A stretch of 8,999 nucleotides of DNA from JBNKDD01 sp050288085. Its GTDB lineage: Bacteria; Chloroflexota; Anaerolineae; Aggregatilineales; UBA3940. The translations under genes and the position numbers were made by a program. Below the pieces are notes generated by a model. That model did no database searches and had not been told where the DNA came from. It was given only the letters and a program-made list of their open reading frames with translations. Positions 6,553-8,999 of this stretch are shown here, piece by piece. The stretch covers positions 1 to 8,999 of the forward strand of contig JBNKDD010000231.1 in the NCBI GenBank assembly GCA_050288085.1, read 5' to 3'. The number at the start of each line of letters is the position of its first letter. The stretch's first letter is position 1.

Positions 6553-7353
6553 CTAATCGCCTGCGTGATACTGGATTTTTTTCATAAGGTATGAAAAAGC
6601 TAACCCCGATAGCAGGATGATTGCCGCCGCGATCTGATAAACCAGTTTTGGATTCTCAACAGATATTTCGGGAACTGCATAGATCGCGACGATGATAAAT
6701 GCTGTTATCAAAACAATCGTGATGGAAATCGTAATGCCTATACCTCGCAACATGGGTGGCCGGTATTTGATTGGCTTATGCTTTAGCTTATAAATTCCTT
6801 CGCGCTCGATAAATACATCAATTGAGCGGGTGGGTGCCGGTACTCGGATTATTTGAGCTGCAAATTGCTGCATTTGATCCCGGTGCAGCCAGTATGCTTC
6901 CGCAATACCTTCACGAGTCAAACGTGACCAGAACATCTTTGTCTTGATATTCTCGCCACAGGGCCAACTCGTTTCGACCAGAGAATCATCATTGTACCAT
7001 GTGGAAAATTGAACCGCTGCCCCGTTCTGATATTCGATCACCTCGGCGCTGACATCTTTCCCCGAGTTGACAAAGAGCCAGGTTAATCCAGTTATGTCAA
7101 GAACTGGTAAATACGTTTCTGAGATTGCATATTGTTGGAAACCAAGTTCCTCAAGCATATTGGCTGCCTCTTGGACTGGTTTGGGCGTAGCAATGTCAGA
7201 CGAAGTTGCATCTTCAACCTGGGGTGGACCTTTTCTCACAATGCTTGCCAGCCAGACATGTACCCATATCCGATAGTTGATATACAAACTTATTCCTATA
7301 GTTAGTGCTGCGATTACGATGAACAGTTCCAATGGCAATTTGATTATTGGCAT
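6553..7353 (-). CDS. Unrecognised three-helix membrane protein, paralog 2
   Basis: This 266-residue protein aligns end to end with paralog 1 with no gap and about 37% identity by hand count. Identity is highest in the central domain: 'MLEELGFQQ' (66-74), 'FVNSGKDVSAEVIEY' (94-108), 'AVQFSTWYNDDS' (113-124), 'GEN' (133-135) and 'EAYWLHRDQM' (152-161). Membrane segments lie at about 9-30, 204-226 and 237-257, with basic residues placing the central domain inside. The helices vary freely while the core is kept, as expected of a functional soluble domain on variable anchors. On the minus strand CAGAGGAG lies just before ATG 7353, at good spacing. It sits 54 bases downstream of paralog 3 with no visible terminator between them, so the two are probably co-transcribed. 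The reading frame is intact. Confidence 0.72.
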   Translation of the reverse strand: MPIIKLPLELFIVIAALTIGISLYINYRIWVHVWLASIVRKGPPQVEDATSSDIATPKPVQEAANMLEELGFQQYAISETYLPVLDITGLTWLFVNSGKDVSAEVIEYQNGAAVQFSTWYNDDSLVETSWPCGENIKTKMFWSRLTREGIAEAYWLHRDQMQQFAAQIIRVPAPTRSIDVFIEREGIYKLKHKPIKYRPPMLRGIGITISITIVLITAFIIVAIYAVPEISVENPKLVYQIAAAIILLSGLAFSYLMKKIQYHAGD

Positions 7354-7407
7354 AGTTTCTCCTCTGACTGTCGATAGTGCGTTAAAACTCCAAAACTTGT
7401 GTTTGTG

Positions 7408-8202
7408 TTATCCGCCTGAATGGTACTGGTGTTTTCTCTTGAGATACAAAAAAGCTGCAACGGCCAGCCCGAAGAATGTCGTTACAGACTTGCTAAACAG
7501 TTTCATATCCTCAATCTGTAGACTGGGAACAGTAAAGCCAGCGACGGCGATCAATGCCACCACCATACCCAGATTAAAGGCAGCGAAACTGCCCAGGCCG
7601 CGCAGTAAACCCGGCAGGAATTTACGATATTTATAGTTTTGCTGGTAAATTTTTTCGCGCTGGATGTATTCATCCAAAGAACGGTTTGGGCTTGGCCTCC
7701 GGTGCTTCTCTCCAGTGAATTTACGCATTTGCTCCCGCTGGATCGCATAAGCGTCGGGGATATTTCTTTGTGTGAATTGGGAACAATAGTCTTTCGTAGA
7801 GAAGTTCTCACCGATCGGGCAGCTTGTCTCTACAAGGGTGTGATCGTCATACCAGGTTGTAAACTGAACAACCGCTCTGTTCGGGCGGTTGTTCACTTCA
7901 GCATTAACGTCCTTCTCTGAATTGATATAGTGCCAGGTTATCCCGACCGTGTTAAGATGGGGGGAGTGTGTTTCGGAGACTGCATAAAGTTGGAAGCCTA
8001 ACTCCTCAAGCGTTCGGGTTGCAATTTGTGTTGGCACCGGCATGTCGATATCTGATCGGATTACATCTACTATCCGGGGTGATTCTCTCCTCAGGTAAAC
8101 TGCTAACCGCCGTCTCACCATTTTTCTAAAGGTGACAACTATACTACCTATCATGATCAGTGCTGCGACCACAAGATACTGCCCCAATGATAGCGTAATC
8201 AT
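7408..8202 (-). CDS. Unrecognised three-helix membrane protein, paralog 3
   Basis: This is the third copy of the family, 264 residues. The N-terminal segment (about 9-25) is followed by a very basic stretch (RKMVRRRLAVYLRR). The central domain carries 'LEELGFQ' (65-71), 'WHYINSEKDVNAEV' (90-103), 'VVQFTTWYDD' (111-120), 'GENF' (131-134) and 'DAYAIQREQMRKF' (150-162). Two membrane segments follow near 206-224 and 236-254, and the tail QYHSGG parallels QYHAGD and RHHGGA of the other copies. The segment after 'NAEV' (NNRPNRA) departs from the 'EVIEY' of the other two. AGAGGA precedes ATG 8202 on the minus strand. It is the first of the three in transcription order and has its own 159-base leader with a -10 candidate. 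Confidence 0.72.
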   Translation of the reverse strand: MITLSLGQYLVVAALIMIGSIVVTFRKMVRRRLAVYLRRESPRIVDVIRSDIDMPVPTQIATRTLEELGFQLYAVSETHSPHLNTVGITWHYINSEKDVNAEVNNRPNRAVVQFTTWYDDHTLVETSCPIGENFSTKDYCSQFTQRNIPDAYAIQREQMRKFTGEKHRRPSPNRSLDEYIQREKIYQQNYKYRKFLPGLLRGLGSFAAFNLGMVVALIAVAGFTVPSLQIEDMKLFSKSVTTFFGLAVAAFLYLKRKHQYHSGG

Positions 8203-8290
8203 TTGTTTTCCTCTGAATTATGAATTTTAAAAATCCCCCGGAAAGAGAGGTTGTTTGCAGCTATGCGGATTTTGTGCCCGGATCAAACAA

Positions 8291-8313
8291 CAGACTATCA
8301 TGAAGATAGCCTG
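8291..8313 (-). terminator. Hairpin between peptidase gene and membrane paralog 3 (possible terminator or 5' leader stem)
   Basis: Arms CAG-A-CTATC (8291-8299) and GATAG-C-CTG (8305-8313) pair over nine positions with one mismatch around ATGAA. On the minus strand the stem is followed by TTGTTTG, which is T-rich but not a clean tract, so termination of the peptidase transcript is only possible. Since the TATAAT candidate lies just upstream, it could instead be a stem at the 5' end of the paralog 3 mRNA. Confidence 0.28.
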
Positions 8314-8322
8314 TGTAGGTAA

Positions 8323-8328
8323 ATTATA
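8323..8328 (-). promoter_or_regulatory. Candidate -10 box (TATAAT) for membrane paralog 3
   Basis: A perfect TATAAT on the minus strand lies 121 bases before ATG 8202. No clear -35 hexamer is present at 16-18 bases. The surrounding CTATAATTTACCT resembles CTATACTTACCT upstream of paralog 1, which supports a shared promoter type. Confidence 0.35.
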
Positions 8329-8342
8329 GTCAGGTTGGCAAC

Positions 8343-8358
8343 CCTGGAAAAATCCAGG
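8343..8358. terminator. Perfect 6-bp hairpin just after the M23 peptidase stop
   Basis: CCTGGA and TCCAGG enclose AAAA (TTTT on the minus strand), three bases beyond the peptidase stop at 8362. No T-tract follows on the minus strand, so intrinsic termination is weakly supported; it may only stabilise the mRNA 3' end. Confidence 0.25.
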
Positions 8359-8361
8359 CGA

Positions 8362-8999
8362 TCAGGGGAAGGTGTTCAGAGCTATGCGTCCCCCAGCATA
8401 AGCTTCACGGTATTCATCACCTTGTTCCAGCGACCCATCATATTCATTGTTAGGGCCAAATGAATAGGCTGTCCATCCTTCGAAGGTAAGCGGCACCGAT
8501 GGTATACCAGGGGCCAGATTGCAATACCTGCAATCGGCGGCGATCCATTCGCCGTTATAGCGGCGGCCAATGTGCAGATGGCTGGAGTAGCTCACCCCAC
8601 CCTCGCAGGAGGTATAGGCAATCGGGTCGCCCTGGCGAATCCGTTGGCCTTCCACTACAGGCCGATCCAGGCTGGACATGTGCAGGTAGTAGATCGTCCA
8701 CCCCGTGCCGGGATCGCCATCGTTATCAAGGTCGAGGATGATCAGACCATAACCACTGTAGGCAATCACCCCATCGGCGACGGCTCGTGCCCACCCCGGT
8801 GGAATTTCACAACCGAGGTCCTCAACACTCACAACAAAGTCTAAAGCCGACCAGGGGCTGCTCGAACCCCAGCCGCCGTGCGGCCCACCGGTGAAATACC
8901 AGGTTTCGCCGGAAACCCAGGGGAAGTGAAGCTCCGGTTGAGCCAGGTCGGATGGCAGGAGCGGCTCAACAGCATTGAGGAAGGGATCGCCAAACAAGT
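8362..8999 (-). CDS. M23-family (LytM-like) metallopeptidase domain protein, C-terminal part
   Basis: The frame is open through the right edge. The TTG at 8997 is probably internal, so the N-terminus and any signal peptide are missing; about 211 C-terminal residues are seen. The M23 pattern is clear, numbering from that TTG: 'GGPHGGWG' (37-44), 'WSALDF' (49-54), 'ARAVADGVIAY' (70-80), 'IYYLHMSSL' (102-110), 'VVEGQRIRQGDPIA' (114-127) and 'SSHLHIG' (138-144). M23 enzymes cut peptidoglycan peptide cross-links outside the membrane, using zinc held by H, D and H, with a second catalytic H in HxH. Here D53, H140 and H142 are present, but the usual H four residues before the Asp is W49. H40 in 'GGPHGGW' might substitute. 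An Asp-rich insert 'DLDNDGDPGTGW' (89-100) could bind calcium. Four cysteines (63, 121, 146, 149) suggest an exported, disulfide-bonded protein. Its substrate and activity are unproven. Confidence 0.8.
   Translation of the reverse strand, partial: LFGDPFLNAVEPLLPSDLAQPELHFPWVSGETWYFTGGPHGGWGSSSPWSALDFVVSVEDLGCEIPPGWARAVADGVIAYSGYGLIILDLDNDGDPGTGWTIYYLHMSSLDRPVVEGQRIRQGDPIAYTSCEGGVSYSSHLHIGRRYNGEWIAADCRYCNLAPGIPSVPLTFEGWTAYSFGPNNEYDGSLEQGDEYREAYAGGRIALNTFP

Noticed and set aside
7354..7407. A second YaeQ-like relic between paralogs 2 and 3
   Set aside because: The 54 bases show no match to the YaeQ-like 3' end, so the duplication that made copies 2 and 3 did not carry the tail or has lost it.
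5450..8202. Toxin-antitoxin or holin-type module
   Set aside because: The proteins are too long, all three are paralogous, and no small partner gene or phage context is visible.

Overview
The window looks like bacterial chromosomal DNA, most plausibly from the Chloroflexota (Anaerolineae-like). That is an inference from four things: an F420-type luciferase-like oxidoreductase, a YfhO-type membrane protein, a divergent M23 peptidase of the 'GGPHGGW...WSALDF' type, and palindromic repeat units lying in-frame inside coding DNA. No rRNA, tRNA, CRISPR array, transposase or phage gene is visible, so taxonomy rests on gene style alone.

Positions 1-5434 (plus strand) form a tight, probably co-transcribed block. 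It contains the 3' end of a peptidase S51/cyanophycinase-like gene, a luciferase-like F420-dependent oxidoreductase, an unrecognised 231-residue protein with a strongly basic tail, a 968-residue YfhO-family membrane protein, and a 168-residue YaeQ-like protein with a PD-(D/E)XK-type residue pattern. The last three junctions overlap by 1-4 bases (ATGA, TAATG, ATGA), so translational coupling is likely. The YfhO-like gene carries two palindromic repeat units read through in-frame. Both fall in loops predicted to be cytoplasmic.

Positions 5450-8202 (minus strand) hold three diverged tandem paralogs of a membrane protein I do not recognise (266, 266 and 264 residues). Each has one N-terminal membrane segment, a central soluble domain of about 165 residues with a conserved aromatic/acidic core, and two C-terminal membrane segments. 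Between copies 1 and 2, on the plus strand, sits a 90-base relic of the 3' end of the YaeQ-like gene. Its last 25 sense codons encode exactly the same residues as the intact gene, although the flanking membrane-protein copies are only about 37% identical. This is the most unusual structure in the window. Base composition here is visibly lower in G+C than in the operon to the left, suggesting an accessory region.

Positions 8362-8999 (minus strand) hold the C-terminal part of an exported-type M23 metallopeptidase that runs off the right edge. The 159-base gap between it and the third membrane-protein gene contains two hairpins and a perfect TATAAT -10 candidate. The gene order suggests a minus-strand series of peptidase, copy 3, copy 2 and copy 1, converging on the plus-strand operon at about position 5440.
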